From Flaviramulus_B aquimarinus (GTDB lineage Bacteria > Bacteroidota > Bacteroidia > Flavobacteriales > Flavobacteriaceae): 64,000 nucleotides of DNA. Where the stretch lies: the NCBI RefSeq assembly GCF_039543205.1, contig NZ_BAABJH010000001.1:1759685-1823684 (forward strand), read 5' to 3'. Under the pieces are notes generated by a model. The model saw only the letters and a list, made by a program, of their open reading frames with translations, was not told the origin of the DNA and did no database searches. Each line of letters opens with the position of its first letter. The stretch's first letter is position 1. The translations under genes and the position numbers were made by a program. Below, piece by piece: positions 25,736 through 34,744 of the stretch.

Positions 25736-26929
25736 ATGAAAAAAATAATACTAATACTAATAACAGCTTGCAGTTTCTCATTTGTTCAATCACAAAACCT
25801 AGACCAAGCAACCGTAAATAAAATTAGAGTTAAACTTATAGGTGCAGAGAAATTGTATGAACAAGGAAAATATTATGAGACACTAGAAAAAACAAGAGAA
25901 ATTGAAGCAATTTCAAAAGGAATGAAATCTGCAAAGATTCAAAATTTAAAGGTTAAAGCATATTTAGGGTTAGAAGAGTTTCACCAAAGTAAAAAAGAAT
26001 TGGATAAGCTCTATAATATGAACCCTAATGACGAAATAATTGAGGATATCGCTTCTTATGAGTCTAAAATTGATTCAGAATTAGCTAAGGAAAGAGTTAG
26101 GCAAGAAAGAGAGCGATTAGCAGAGGTAAAAAGAAAAGAGGATGCTGAAAAAGAAAGAGTGGCTAATAAAGTAGCGGAAGGTGAGTTTAATGTATGGTAC
26201 AAAAATAAATATGGAGATAGTAATATAAATACTGTTTACAGTAAATTGGATAGATTTGGAAATAAGAAACTCGGTGTTGTAAACAGTTCGTTTGAAACGT
26301 TAATTGATTTCAAATACGATAGGATTAATAAGCTTGAAAATAATATTAACATTACGGAAATCACAGATGGAAGTAAATTAAAAAAAGGATTGCTCGATAT
26401 TGAAAGGGGGGTAGAAATTGTATCTTCAAAATACAAGCGTATTAAATATTTTGAAGAAGGAACGGCAGAAGTTGAAAATTTTTATAGAAAATATACGCTT
26501 ATAGATATGAAAGGTAGGGAATTGGTAGACGGGTATAAATATTCGCTAAAATTTAATAGTTTGGGATACTCCGAGTATTGGAATTCTAGCGGAAACAACG
26601 GAGTTATTAATAAACGAGGAAAAATTATTGTAAAGCCCAATGAATATTATAGGGTGAAATTACATGATGAAGGATATATAAGTGTTGGTGTTCAAGATGA
26701 AAAGGTTGTTTCATATGCAAAAAAAAGGGATGGAACTGACTATGGTTTGTTAGATATGAAAGGGAATATTGTTATTCCGATAAAATGTTGGGGATGCGAT
26801 TTCACTTTTGAAAATGGTCAAATTATGGCAGAAAGAAACGCTGGTAGTTATAAAGGAACTATTGATTATAGATATGCAATTTATAGTAGGACAGGTAGTC
26901 TGATTAAGTCTTGGAGTAGCAGTAAGTAA
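25736..26929 (+). CDS. Exported TPR-like / WG-repeat protein
   Basis: From the ATG at 25736, 1 nt after the preceding TGA, the protein has 397 residues. Its signal peptide is MKKIILILITACSFSFVQSQ. Residues about 25-105 form TPR-like helices (GAEKLYEQGKYYETLEKTRE, then KVKAYLGLEEFHQSKKELDK). Residues about 110-140 are a charged coiled coil rich in E, R and K. The C-terminal 250 residues hold degenerate WG repeats, such as LGVVNSSFETLIDFKYDRIN and YGLLDMKGNIVIPIKCWG. It is the third gene of a 23306-24520-25736 run with gaps of 1-2 nt. Function unknown. Confidence 0.88.
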   Translation: MKKIILILITACSFSFVQSQNLDQATVNKIRVKLIGAEKLYEQGKYYETLEKTREIEAISKGMKSAKIQNLKVKAYLGLEEFHQSKKELDKLYNMNPNDEIIEDIASYESKIDSELAKERVRQERERLAEVKRKEDAEKERVANKVAEGEFNVWYKNKYGDSNINTVYSKLDRFGNKKLGVVNSSFETLIDFKYDRINKLENNINITEITDGSKLKKGLLDIERGVEIVSSKYKRIKYFEEGTAEVENFYRKYTLIDMKGRELVDGYKYSLKFNSLGYSEYWNSSGNNGVINKRGKIIVKPNEYYRVKLHDEGYISVGVQDEKVVSYAKKRDGTDYGLLDMKGNIVIPIKCWGCDFTFENGQIMAERNAGSYKGTIDYRYAIYSRTGSLIKSWSSSK

Positions 26930-27211
26930 AATTATGAGTGTATTCATTTGCTAATTTAGTTGCTGAAAAACGCTTAAGTATAACAGTTACGAGTTTTTTA
27001 CTGGTTGTTGAAAAGCCAACTGTTTATTTAATAACATTTTGTAAGTTTTTTAGTGGTGCATTAAGGATTACTTTAGTAATTCTCTTAGAAGTTTATTAGA
27101 AGGAATAAGTACCAATTATTCTTGTTTTATTGACTATTATTACAATTATTTTGATTTTTTTAACGATTGATAATGTTGAAAAAACATATAATATTTGACT
27201 GGATTCTAAAA
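26930..27211. other. Non-coding stretch between the WG operon and the 1031-residue gene
   Basis: No plausible gene was found. An imperfect inverted pair AACAGTT / AACTGTT lies near 26980-27025. The right end leads into a good promoter at 27212-27240. Confidence 0.5.
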
Positions 27212-27240
27212 TTGGTGTCCTCTAACTTTCTATAATTTTG
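27212..27240 (+). promoter_or_regulatory. Bacteroidota-type promoter for the 1031-residue exported protein
   Basis: A TTG at 27212-27214 and TAATTTTG at 27233-27240 are separated by 18 nt, matching the flavobacterial -33/-7 consensus. The start codon is only 5 nt downstream of the -7 box, so the leader would be nearly absent, or transcription starts at or near the ATG. Confidence 0.6.
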
Positions 27241-27244
27241 CAAT

Positions 27245-30200
27245 ATGAAAATCTTCAAATTAGTTTTATTCTCCTTTTTGTTATGTGGAAATATTCAAGC
27301 TCAAAACAGTGCTTATTTAGAGGCTAAAGCTTTAAAGGAGTTATCGAATAATGAAGATATTATTGCCTTTATTAATAGTATTGATGACGTGACTGATTGC
27401 ATCGGTGATGAGGAAAAGAATTTAGTAATTCAGTTAGGCAAATTTCTTGCCGAGCCATTTAATAATGATTTAAGCGACTTTGACACGAATATGGTTCTAA
27501 AAGTTTTTGAAGATATAGATGTGACTTCATGTTATAAAAATAAAATGCTAATCGCTAAGCATGCCCCTATCAAAAGCAAAATTAATTTTGATTCTAAAAT
27601 AAACCTAGAGATACTTAAGGACACAGATGACCAACTTAATTCAGGTAAATCTTTAACGACAAACATTATAGACGGAACTGCACAGTTCTTGGTTGAAAGA
27701 ACCAAAAAGGAACTTACATTAACCTTCTATGATAACCTAAAGGAAATATTGGACAAAGACTACATAATAACTTTAAATTCAGATGGCAAAAAAGTTACCA
27801 TTAACATTAATTTGGAAGAAGTATTTCCCAAAACCCTTTTACTTTTAAAAAGCCAAAATAGTTTTGATACTCCTTCCTTGGGTCAAACTTGGGTATCTGC
27901 TTTTAAATCGGACATCGCAGAAATGCCTGAGAATATACTTAATGAACTTTTGAATTCAGACTTTATTAAAACTGAATTTGGACAGAGTATTAAAATGTCA
28001 ATGGATTTATTCAATGCAATAAAAAAAGGAGATTCTGCTGAACGAATTATAAAATTATTGGCAACTCAATATAATGATTATGATAACTATGCTCTTCATA
28101 AGTTTATTGGTGCATTAGACCTTTTTTATGATAACTTAATTAATGAGGATGGAAAATTAGTTGGTTTTAATGAAATTAAAATTTTAGAAAAAAAAGAGTT
28201 AGATTATTTTATAGGACTAATTTTTATTAAGCTTAAATCAAATAAAATCATCCCCAAAAGCTACCAGTTGTCAGAACACCTAGTTCGCACCGAATTGATA
28301 CCTAAAATTTACACTCTTACTAATGATTTTGAGAATCTTTCTAATCAATTAAAAGAATTAAGTGATGAACAGGGTAAGCTGAATTTTGAGGCTTATTTTA
28401 ATTTTGCATCATCAACACTCAATTTATATTCTATCAGCGCCTCTTTTTTAGAAGAAATAATTAAAGGAAACAATGTCCAAATGCCGTTTGATACCGCAAA
28501 ACTTAAAGAGTTAACTATTTCTTTCAATGCTATATATAATTCTATGGCTTCTAAAGATTATGGTAATTCACTTTTAACTACTATTGGATTATTGGATAAG
28601 TTTTTGATAGATAATCAAACAAATGATAAAATAAAAAAGCATATTGTTTTCTATGGTAACTTTTTGGTAGATATAATAAATGCATCTAAAGAGGGAAGCA
28701 AGGTTGAAGTAAAGGATATAATGAATACTTATGCTCTGCCAGTTAGTTCATATAGAATAAAACGGCAATTTAGTAACTCTTGGGACGTTAGTGCTTACCC
28801 TGGGATTTTTGGTGGATATGAAATTAATGAAAGTGATAGCTTCAGTTTTGGTATTACTGCACCTATAGGGTTTTCATATTCATGGAAAGTAGACAAGACA
28901 AAGGATATTAATACACAAACAAATTCGAATACTATTTTTCTTTCAGCAATAGATTTAGGCGCTCCCTTTAGTTATCGATTTAAGGACGATAGCGCTGAAG
29001 GTCTTCCTGAAAATATAAAATGGAGTCAAGTTTTTGCTCCTGGGCTATATTTTATCAAAGGATTTAAAAAATCCCCATTTGCCTTGTCATTTGGTGCTCA
29101 ATTTGCGCCTTTATTAAGGAATATTGAAAATGAAGCTAATGAGTTTAATGATGAAAACGTATTGAGATTCACAATAGGATTAAATGTTGATATCCCTTTG
29201 TTTAATTTAAAAAGGAAAGCTCATAACGTTGATGCAGAAGATTCCAGTATTAAGTTAAATCAAAATGTTTTATACGGTGAAAAAATTAATTATTTCAAAC
29301 CATCTGAGAATACATTTAGGGTGTTTTTTGATAAGGAAGGAGGCTTATACCCCGAAGAGTTTATTTCAAATAAAGATATGATTATTAATGAGTCTACATT
29401 AAGAGAGTATTATTCAAATAATCAATTGAAATTTGTAAAAATAGCAAGAGGTTTAAATCATGATTTTAAGAGTTTTACAGAAGCTAATTATAGAGCGTTT
29501 CAAACTAGTTTAGTGAATGAAAATTTACAATTACTAAATAATAAAATTAATTCAAATTCTAAAGTGTTTGTCCTGACACACGGTTTTAGAAAGCCCATAA
29601 GTTCAAGGTATGGCGGCAGTTCTTCTCAGGAGGACAATGAATTTTTAAAAGAGGCAATACTTGAACAGGCAGCCCTTGGTTCTGATATTAAATTCATAGA
29701 AATTTATTGGGATGCTACTTATGACTGCTGTGTTGGTAGAAATTTAAAAACGAATAAGAGAATATTTGAGCTTTTTGAAAATCAGGCAATAGGAAATGCT
29801 AACAAAGTGGGTTATTCTTTGAGAAATTTGTTGTCCAAAATAAAAGCTAATGAAATTAATATTATAGGTCATAGTTTAGGTACTCGGGTGGTATCGGCAT
29901 CTTTATTCAACCTAAAAGATTCAGATATAGAGAATTTCAAGTTAAGTTTTGAAACCCCTACTCAACAAAAAATTAATGTTTGCCTCATTGCTCCAGCTAT
30001 TTCTAGTGACTTGTTTACTGAATATTATGAAAGAACAACAATGAATGAAGATTTTAAAACGAATGATAATTATAAATTAACAGTGATATATAATAAGGAC
30101 GATTTAGTGTTAAAAAAGAAATGGAAGAAAATATTTGGACCAGGCAGTTTAAAATATGGAAATACTAGTTTAGGCTGTAATTGTAATAATGATGCTATTA

Positions 30201-30340
30201 CATTAGATACAATGTTTAAGGATAGTTTTCCTAATTCTGAATTTGAAAATATTGAAGCAAAAATTGGCAAAAACCACCATATAATGAAATATGTTAATTC
30301 AAAACCATTTAAACTATATATCAAAAACATACTAAATTAA
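27245..30340 (+). CDS. Exported multi-domain protein with a C-terminal alpha/beta hydrolase
   Basis: The 1031-residue protein has a signal peptide (MKIFKLVLFSFLLCGNIQAQ). A mostly helical N-terminal half (about 25-500) precedes a beta-rich segment (about 505-670) with YPGIFGGYEINESDSFSFGI, then APIGFSYSW and FALSFGAQFAPLL, which resembles outer-membrane barrel strands. The C-terminal alpha/beta hydrolase (about 760-1031) has VFVLTHGFRKPISSRYG, the nucleophile elbow IIGHSLGTRVVS (Ser877), a likely acid Asp952 or Asp953 in YNKDDLV, and His1011 or His1012 in GKNHHIM. It may be an outer-membrane-associated lipase or esterase. No close family is recognised for the whole. Confidence 0.85.
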   Translation: MKIFKLVLFSFLLCGNIQAQNSAYLEAKALKELSNNEDIIAFINSIDDVTDCIGDEEKNLVIQLGKFLAEPFNNDLSDFDTNMVLKVFEDIDVTSCYKNKMLIAKHAPIKSKINFDSKINLEILKDTDDQLNSGKSLTTNIIDGTAQFLVERTKKELTLTFYDNLKEILDKDYIITLNSDGKKVTININLEEVFPKTLLLLKSQNSFDTPSLGQTWVSAFKSDIAEMPENILNELLNSDFIKTEFGQSIKMSMDLFNAIKKGDSAERIIKLLATQYNDYDNYALHKFIGALDLFYDNLINEDGKLVGFNEIKILEKKELDYFIGLIFIKLKSNKIIPKSYQLSEHLVRTELIPKIYTLTNDFENLSNQLKELSDEQGKLNFEAYFNFASSTLNLYSISASFLEEIIKGNNVQMPFDTAKLKELTISFNAIYNSMASKDYGNSLLTTIGLLDKFLIDNQTNDKIKKHIVFYGNFLVDIINASKEGSKVEVKDIMNTYALPVSSYRIKRQFSNSWDVSAYPGIFGGYEINESDSFSFGITAPIGFSYSWKVDKTKDINTQTNSNTIFLSAIDLGAPFSYRFKDDSAEGLPENIKWSQVFAPGLYFIKGFKKSPFALSFGAQFAPLLRNIENEANEFNDENVLRFTIGLNVDIPLFNLKRKAHNVDAEDSSIKLNQNVLYGEKINYFKPSENTFRVFFDKEGGLYPEEFISNKDMIINESTLREYYSNNQLKFVKIARGLNHDFKSFTEANYRAFQTSLVNENLQLLNNKINSNSKVFVLTHGFRKPISSRYGGSSSQEDNEFLKEAILEQAALGSDIKFIEIYWDATYDCCVGRNLKTNKRIFELFENQAIGNANKVGYSLRNLLSKIKANEINIIGHSLGTRVVSASLFNLKDSDIENFKLSFETPTQQKINVCLIAPAISSDLFTEYYERTTMNEDFKTNDNYKLTVIYNKDDLVLKKKWKKIFGPGSLKYGNTSLGCNCNNDAITLDTMFKDSFPNSEFENIEAKIGKNHHIMKYVNSKPFKLYIKNILN

Positions 30341-30503
30341 GGCTGTATATGTTTACCATAGTTATTTGTTGTAATTTCTATTATATCAAATATACAGAAA
30401 TAACTCACAAATATAAAGGGGTTAAATGTATTATTTATTTAGGAATCTAGAATTAGTATAAAGTTTCTAATTATTATAAAAATGGTGGTGGGTTTTGGTG
30501 GTG

Positions 30504-30541
30504 GGTTTTTGCACTAAAATGTATACATTTGCGTAGTTTTG
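30504..30541 (+). repeat. Right direct repeat: tRNA-Ala upstream promoter segment
   Basis: This copy of the segment at 21239-21276 differs at one position (GCG against GCA after TTT). It carries TACATTTG at 30524-30531, a good -7 element. Unlike the left copy, 63 nt separate it from the tRNA. Confidence 0.85.
30524..30531 (+). promoter_or_regulatory. -7 promoter element upstream of tRNA-Ala
   Basis: TACATTTG fits TAnnTTTG and lies 73 nt before the tRNA, so the primary transcript would carry a leader of about 65 nt removed by RNase P. The -33 TTG candidate at 30495-30497 is farther than usual (26 nt). Confidence 0.5.
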
Positions 30542-30604
30542 CAACCAAATGCATTTTCTCATAAAAGAGGAGAAACCATTGTAAACACTATAGATACAGT
30601 AAAA

Positions 30605-30678
30605 GGGGATGTAGCTCAGTTGGCTAGAGCGCTTGACTGGCAGTCAAGAGGTCGTCGGTTCGAATCCGATCTTCTCCA
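30605..30678 (+). tRNA. tRNA-Ala (anticodon GGC)
   Basis: The cloverleaf starts GGGGATGTAGCTCAGTTGG. The anticodon stem is CTTGA/TCAAG around the loop CTGGCAG (anticodon GGC), and the T arm is TCGGTTCGAATCCGA. The acceptor strand CTTCTCC is followed by discriminator A. G3 pairs with U70, the alanine identity element, and one U-U mismatch occurs at position 6-67. CCA is not encoded. The first 43 nt are duplicated at 21283. Confidence 0.95.
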
Positions 30679-30689
30679 CTAAATAATAG

Positions 30690-30720
30690 AAAGACTTTCA
30701 GGAAAATTGGAAGTCTTTTT
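30690..30720 (+). terminator. Intrinsic terminator after tRNA-Ala
   Basis: AAAGACTTTC pairs with GGAAGTCTTT (one G-T pair) around a short loop and is followed by a run of T and TGTTTTT. It lies about 12 nt after the tRNA. Confidence 0.8.
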
Positions 30721-30965
30721 TGTTTTTATTACTGCAGATATAAAATACTTTTAATGGAATTTCCGTAATTATATTAACTAATTGGTTTATTGATAAATAA
30801 AATTAATTTATACAATTTCAAAATCTATAAAAAACAGTTAAGATTCTAAGTCAGAATTTTTAATTTACATCTAAAATAGGTTTAATTAGATAGAATTATT
30901 TATTCATATTAAAAACATGTTTAATACCTTAGTCCAATTCAATTCAAGTAGCAGATAAAAACTTC

Positions 30966-33887
30966 ATGCCAGAATTAATAACTAAAAACGACCTAAAAGC
31001 ACTTTCGGAAAAATTGAAGGGCGAACTCTTTTATGATGCGTTACACAAAAGTATTTATGCTACAGACGCTTCGGTTTACCGAATGATTCCTTTGGCTGTT
31101 GCGTATCCTAAGAACAAGAGTGATATTAAAAAGCTGATAGATTTTGCTAAAAACTATGGCATAACACTTATTCCTAGAGCAGCAGGCACCTCTTTAGCTG
31201 GACAATGTGTTGGAGAAGGTATTGTTGTTGATGTATCTAAGCATTTTACTAAAATTATAGAATTCAATGAAGATCAAAAAACAGTAGTTATAGAACCTGG
31301 TATTATAAGAGATGAATTGAATCATTTTCTAAAGCCTTTTGGTTTGTTTTTTTCTCCCAATACATCAACCAGTAACCGTTGTATGCTAGGTGGGATGGTT
31401 GGTAATAATTCTTCAGGGTCTACATCCATTAAGTATGGTGTAACACGAGATAAAGTCATAGAAATAAAAACGATATTGTCTGATGGATCGGAAGCTGTAT
31501 TTAATTCACTTTCTATTGAAGCGTTTAAAGCAAAGCAATTAAGTAACGGCGTTGAAGGTGTTATTTATAATATCCTTTTTGAAGAATTAACAAACCCAAA
31601 AATTCAATCTGAAATACATCAAGCCTTCCCAAAAGCATCTATCCATAGACGGAATACTGGATATGCTGTTGATACTTTTTTAGATAAAGGTTCGTCTAAT
31701 GGATTATCTGAAGATATAAATATTGCAAAACTACTTTGCGGCAGTGAGGGAACCTTGGCTTTTACAACAGCTATAACATTACAATTAGATGTATTGCCAC
31801 CAAAAGAAGAATTGTTTGTAATAGCGCACTTTAATAGTGTTCAAGAAAGTTTAGAGGCCACTTTAATAGCCATGGAGCATAATCTTTATTCTTGTGAGTT
31901 ATTGGATAAAACCATTTTAGATTGCACGAAAAACAATAGGGAGCAAGAAAAAAATAGGTTTTTTATTGATGGCGACCCACAAGCTATTTTAATGCTGGAA
32001 ATTAGAGATGTGTCCTTAGAAAAAGTGGAGGTTTTGGCTAACAGTTTAATTCAAGATTTAAAAGAGCACCATTTAGGTTATGCCTTTCCAAAACTATATG
32101 ATCAAGATATAACAAAAGGTATTGAATTACGAAAAGCAGGTCTTGGGCTATTAGGAAACATTGTTGGCGATGCTAAAGCTGTAGCCTGTATTGAAGACAC
32201 TGCAGTAGATTTAAAAGATTTACCCAATTACATTTCCGAATTCACAAATATGATGGACCGTTATGGGCAAAAGGCCGTTTATTATGCGCATGCTGGAGCG
32301 GGCGAAATACATTTAAGGCCCATATTAAATTTAAAGGAAAATAAAGACGTAGCGCTCTTTAGGGAAATCACTACCGAAACAGCAAAACTTGTTAAAAAAT
32401 ATAAAGGCTCATTTAGCGGAGAACATGGTGATGGTATTGTTCGTGGTGAATTTTTACCACTTATGATTGGAGAAAAAAACTATGCCTTGTTAAAGCGTAT
32501 AAAGCATGCTTTTGATCCTGATAATGTATTTAATAAAGGTAAAATTGTTGACGCCTATCCCATGGATAAGTCGTTACGCTATGCCATTGACAGAAAAGAA
32601 CCAGATATTAAAACACTCATGGATTTTTCTGATTCAAAGGGATTATTACGAGCCGCTGAAAAATGCAATGGTTCTGGCGATTGCCGAAAATTATCGTCTT
32701 CAGGAGGAACCATGTGCCCGAGTTACCGCGCTACTCGAAATGAAAAAGATACCACACGTGCTAGGGCTAATACTTTAAGAGAATTTTTGACTAATTCGAA
32801 TAAGGATAATAAATTCAATCATGCTGAACTAAAAGACGTTTTCGATTTGTGTTTAAGTTGTAAAGCTTGTGCAAGTGAATGCCCAAGTAATGTAGATGTC
32901 GCAAGTTTTAAATCTGAGTTTTTATACCAATATCAAAAAGAAAATCCACCATCATTAAGAACCAAAATGTTGGCAAATAATGTAAAATATAATAAAATAG
33001 CAAGCCTTTTTCCTCATGTAACCAATACATTATTAAAGACGCTTTTAGCAAAAAACGTATTGGGCATTGCTAAAAAAAGAAGCCTTCCTAAACTTGCTTC
33101 TAAAACATTTAGAGCATGGCACAGTGCTAACCGTTATAAATTCCAAACCACATCATTGTATAAGGGAGAACTCTATTTGTTTGTAGATGAGTTTACTAAT
33201 TATTATGATGTTCAAATTGGGATAGACACTTTTGAATTGCTAAATCAACTGGGATATAAAGTACACATTATTGACCATGAAGAGAGTGGAAGGAGCCACC
33301 TCTCAAAAGGTTTTCTTGATGAAGCTAAAATAATTGCCAATACAAACATTTCAATTTTTGCATCTCTAATTTCTAAAAACACACCACTAATTGGTATTGA
33401 ACCTTCAGCTATTTTATCATTTAGAGATGAATATTTACGTTTGGCAGAATCCAAAGATGTAGCAAAAAAAATTGCTGAACACACTTTTACTATTGAAGAG
33501 TTTCTAAAGAATGCCATATTAAAAGGAGATATTCATTCTAGTCAATTTACTAGTCAACCATCAATTATTAAAATACATGGACATTGTCATCAAAAAGCAT
33601 TAAGTAGCACGGAGCCTACTTTTTTTATGTTGAATTTACCTGAAAACTTTGCTGTTAGTGTCATCAATTCAGGTTGTTGCGGTATGGCAGGTTCGTTTGG
33701 TTATGAGAAAGAACATTATGATGTGAGTATGCAAGTAGGAGAGGACAGTTTATTTCCAAAGATAAGAACTATGGAAGCTTCTGTAATTATTGCTGCATCA
33801 GGCACGAGTTGTCGCCATCAGGTTTTTGATGGCACTAAGCGTATTGCACAGCATCCAGTTAGTGTTTTAAAAAAGGCATTGATTTAA
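30966..33887 (+). CDS. FAD-linked oxidase / Fe-S protein (D-lactate or glycolate dehydrogenase type)
   Basis: The 973-residue protein is a fusion in the YdiJ/GlcD-GlcF style. The N-terminal FAD_binding_4 domain has IPRAAGTSLAGQCVGEGIVV and PNTSTSNRCMLGGMVGNNSS. A FAD-oxidase C-terminal domain follows (GEHGDGIVRGEFLP near residue 485). The ferredoxin-type cysteines are in CNGSGDCRK and CLSCKACASECPS (around 570-645). The CCG-domain cysteines are in HGHCHQKAL and NSGCCGMAGSFG. It probably oxidises a 2-hydroxy acid and passes electrons to the respiratory chain. The substrate is not settled by sequence. Confidence 0.93.
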   Translation: MPELITKNDLKALSEKLKGELFYDALHKSIYATDASVYRMIPLAVAYPKNKSDIKKLIDFAKNYGITLIPRAAGTSLAGQCVGEGIVVDVSKHFTKIIEFNEDQKTVVIEPGIIRDELNHFLKPFGLFFSPNTSTSNRCMLGGMVGNNSSGSTSIKYGVTRDKVIEIKTILSDGSEAVFNSLSIEAFKAKQLSNGVEGVIYNILFEELTNPKIQSEIHQAFPKASIHRRNTGYAVDTFLDKGSSNGLSEDINIAKLLCGSEGTLAFTTAITLQLDVLPPKEELFVIAHFNSVQESLEATLIAMEHNLYSCELLDKTILDCTKNNREQEKNRFFIDGDPQAILMLEIRDVSLEKVEVLANSLIQDLKEHHLGYAFPKLYDQDITKGIELRKAGLGLLGNIVGDAKAVACIEDTAVDLKDLPNYISEFTNMMDRYGQKAVYYAHAGAGEIHLRPILNLKENKDVALFREITTETAKLVKKYKGSFSGEHGDGIVRGEFLPLMIGEKNYALLKRIKHAFDPDNVFNKGKIVDAYPMDKSLRYAIDRKEPDIKTLMDFSDSKGLLRAAEKCNGSGDCRKLSSSGGTMCPSYRATRNEKDTTRARANTLREFLTNSNKDNKFNHAELKDVFDLCLSCKACASECPSNVDVASFKSEFLYQYQKENPPSLRTKMLANNVKYNKIASLFPHVTNTLLKTLLAKNVLGIAKKRSLPKLASKTFRAWHSANRYKFQTTSLYKGELYLFVDEFTNYYDVQIGIDTFELLNQLGYKVHIIDHEESGRSHLSKGFLDEAKIIANTNISIFASLISKNTPLIGIEPSAILSFRDEYLRLAESKDVAKKIAEHTFTIEEFLKNAILKGDIHSSQFTSQPSIIKIHGHCHQKALSSTEPTFFMLNLPENFAVSVINSGCCGMAGSFGYEKEHYDVSMQVGEDSLFPKIRTMEASVIIAASGTSCRHQVFDGTKRIAQHPVSVLKKALI

Positions 33888-34741
33888 CTATTATTCAGTT
33901 TACTATCAATAAAATCAATAATTTTAGTCTTCGCAAATTCTAAATGTTCTGGTATACTTTTACTATTCCATGGATGTGAAGCTCCAAAAACATGGTTGGC
34001 GCCTTCAATTATCTCTAGCCTACTATTAGAATTCCATTGATGGAGTTGATATGCTTCTTCAACGAGAACACTGGTGTCTGCATGACCATGTAAAATCAAA
34101 TATGGTATTTTTAAGTTTGAAACGGCTCGTTTAATTGTTAACCTATTTTCATTAGCCATAAAATCTTCATAGAATTGGTAATAATGAGGCATCTGCTGTT
34201 TTGTTCTGCCATTTAAAACATATTTAACACCATCTTTTTTCCATTGTTCTAAATCTCCTGTTGTGGATGATCTTTTTCCAAAATCGCAAACTCCGGCTAA
34301 GCTAATTACTTTTTTAACACGATTATCTTCTTCAGCTTTTATAGTTACAATACCACCAGCTCTACTATGGCCAATGAGTGAAATGTTATTACTATTTGCT
34401 TCTTTTTTTAATTCAGAATTTGAATCCATCCAATCCATTACAGATTGCAAATCATCTAATTCCTTAGTGTAGTTATTATTGCCAAAAGCTTCTAAATCTG
34501 GAAAATCAATCGGCTGTTCAACGTTTCCGCCGTTATGTGAAAAATTAAATTTTATGAAATAGAAGCCAGCTTTGGCAAATGATTTTGCCATGATATTCCA
34601 TGCACCCCAGTCCTTAAAACCTTTATAGCCATGACAAAAAATGATAATGGGTTTTGACTGATTGTTTTCAATATAAAAAACATCAGTTAGTATGGGTTTG
34701 CTATGTTGCCCTTTAATTATTATATTTTTAGAAACAGTCAT
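33884..34741 (-). CDS. Alpha/beta hydrolase (dienelactone hydrolase-like)
   Basis: This 285-residue cytosolic protein has the oxyanion-region motif IIFCHGYKGFKDWGAWN and the nucleophile elbow SLIGHSRAGGIV. The C-terminal acid and histidine motifs are LILHGHADTSVLVEEAYQLH and EGANHVFG. These are features of the serine hydrolase group with DLH-like folds; the substrate is unknown. Its 3' end overlaps the convergent oxidase gene by 4 nt. Its start lies 3 nt after the AddB-like gene stop codon, so the two are probably co-transcribed. Confidence 0.9.
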   Translation of the reverse strand: MTVSKNIIIKGQHSKPILTDVFYIENNQSKPIIIFCHGYKGFKDWGAWNIMAKSFAKAGFYFIKFNFSHNGGNVEQPIDFPDLEAFGNNNYTKELDDLQSVMDWMDSNSELKKEANSNNISLIGHSRAGGIVTIKAEEDNRVKKVISLAGVCDFGKRSSTTGDLEQWKKDGVKYVLNGRTKQQMPHYYQFYEDFMANENRLTIKRAVSNLKIPYLILHGHADTSVLVEEAYQLHQWNSNSRLEIIEGANHVFGASHPWNSKSIPEHLEFAKTKIIDFIDSKLNNS

Positions 34742-34744
34742 TTT

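Larger units (their letters stand above)
21239..30678. other. Putative genomic island framed by a tRNA-Ala fragment and intact tRNA-Ala
   Basis: The left end is a 38-bp promoter segment (21239-21276) plus a 43-nt tRNA-Ala 5' fragment (21283-21325). The right end is the same promoter segment (30504-30541, one mismatch) plus the intact tRNA gene (30605-30678). Everything between is accessory in character: exported proteins of unknown function, paralogous WG-repeat genes, a degenerate gene fragment and a pair of opposite-strand small genes. No integrase, transposase or phage gene was seen, so the mechanism of acquisition is open. Confidence 0.55.

Noticed and set aside
21239..30678. Prophage or integrative conjugative element
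   Set aside because: No integrase, capsid, tail, mobilisation or type IV secretion gene could be recognised in the segment.
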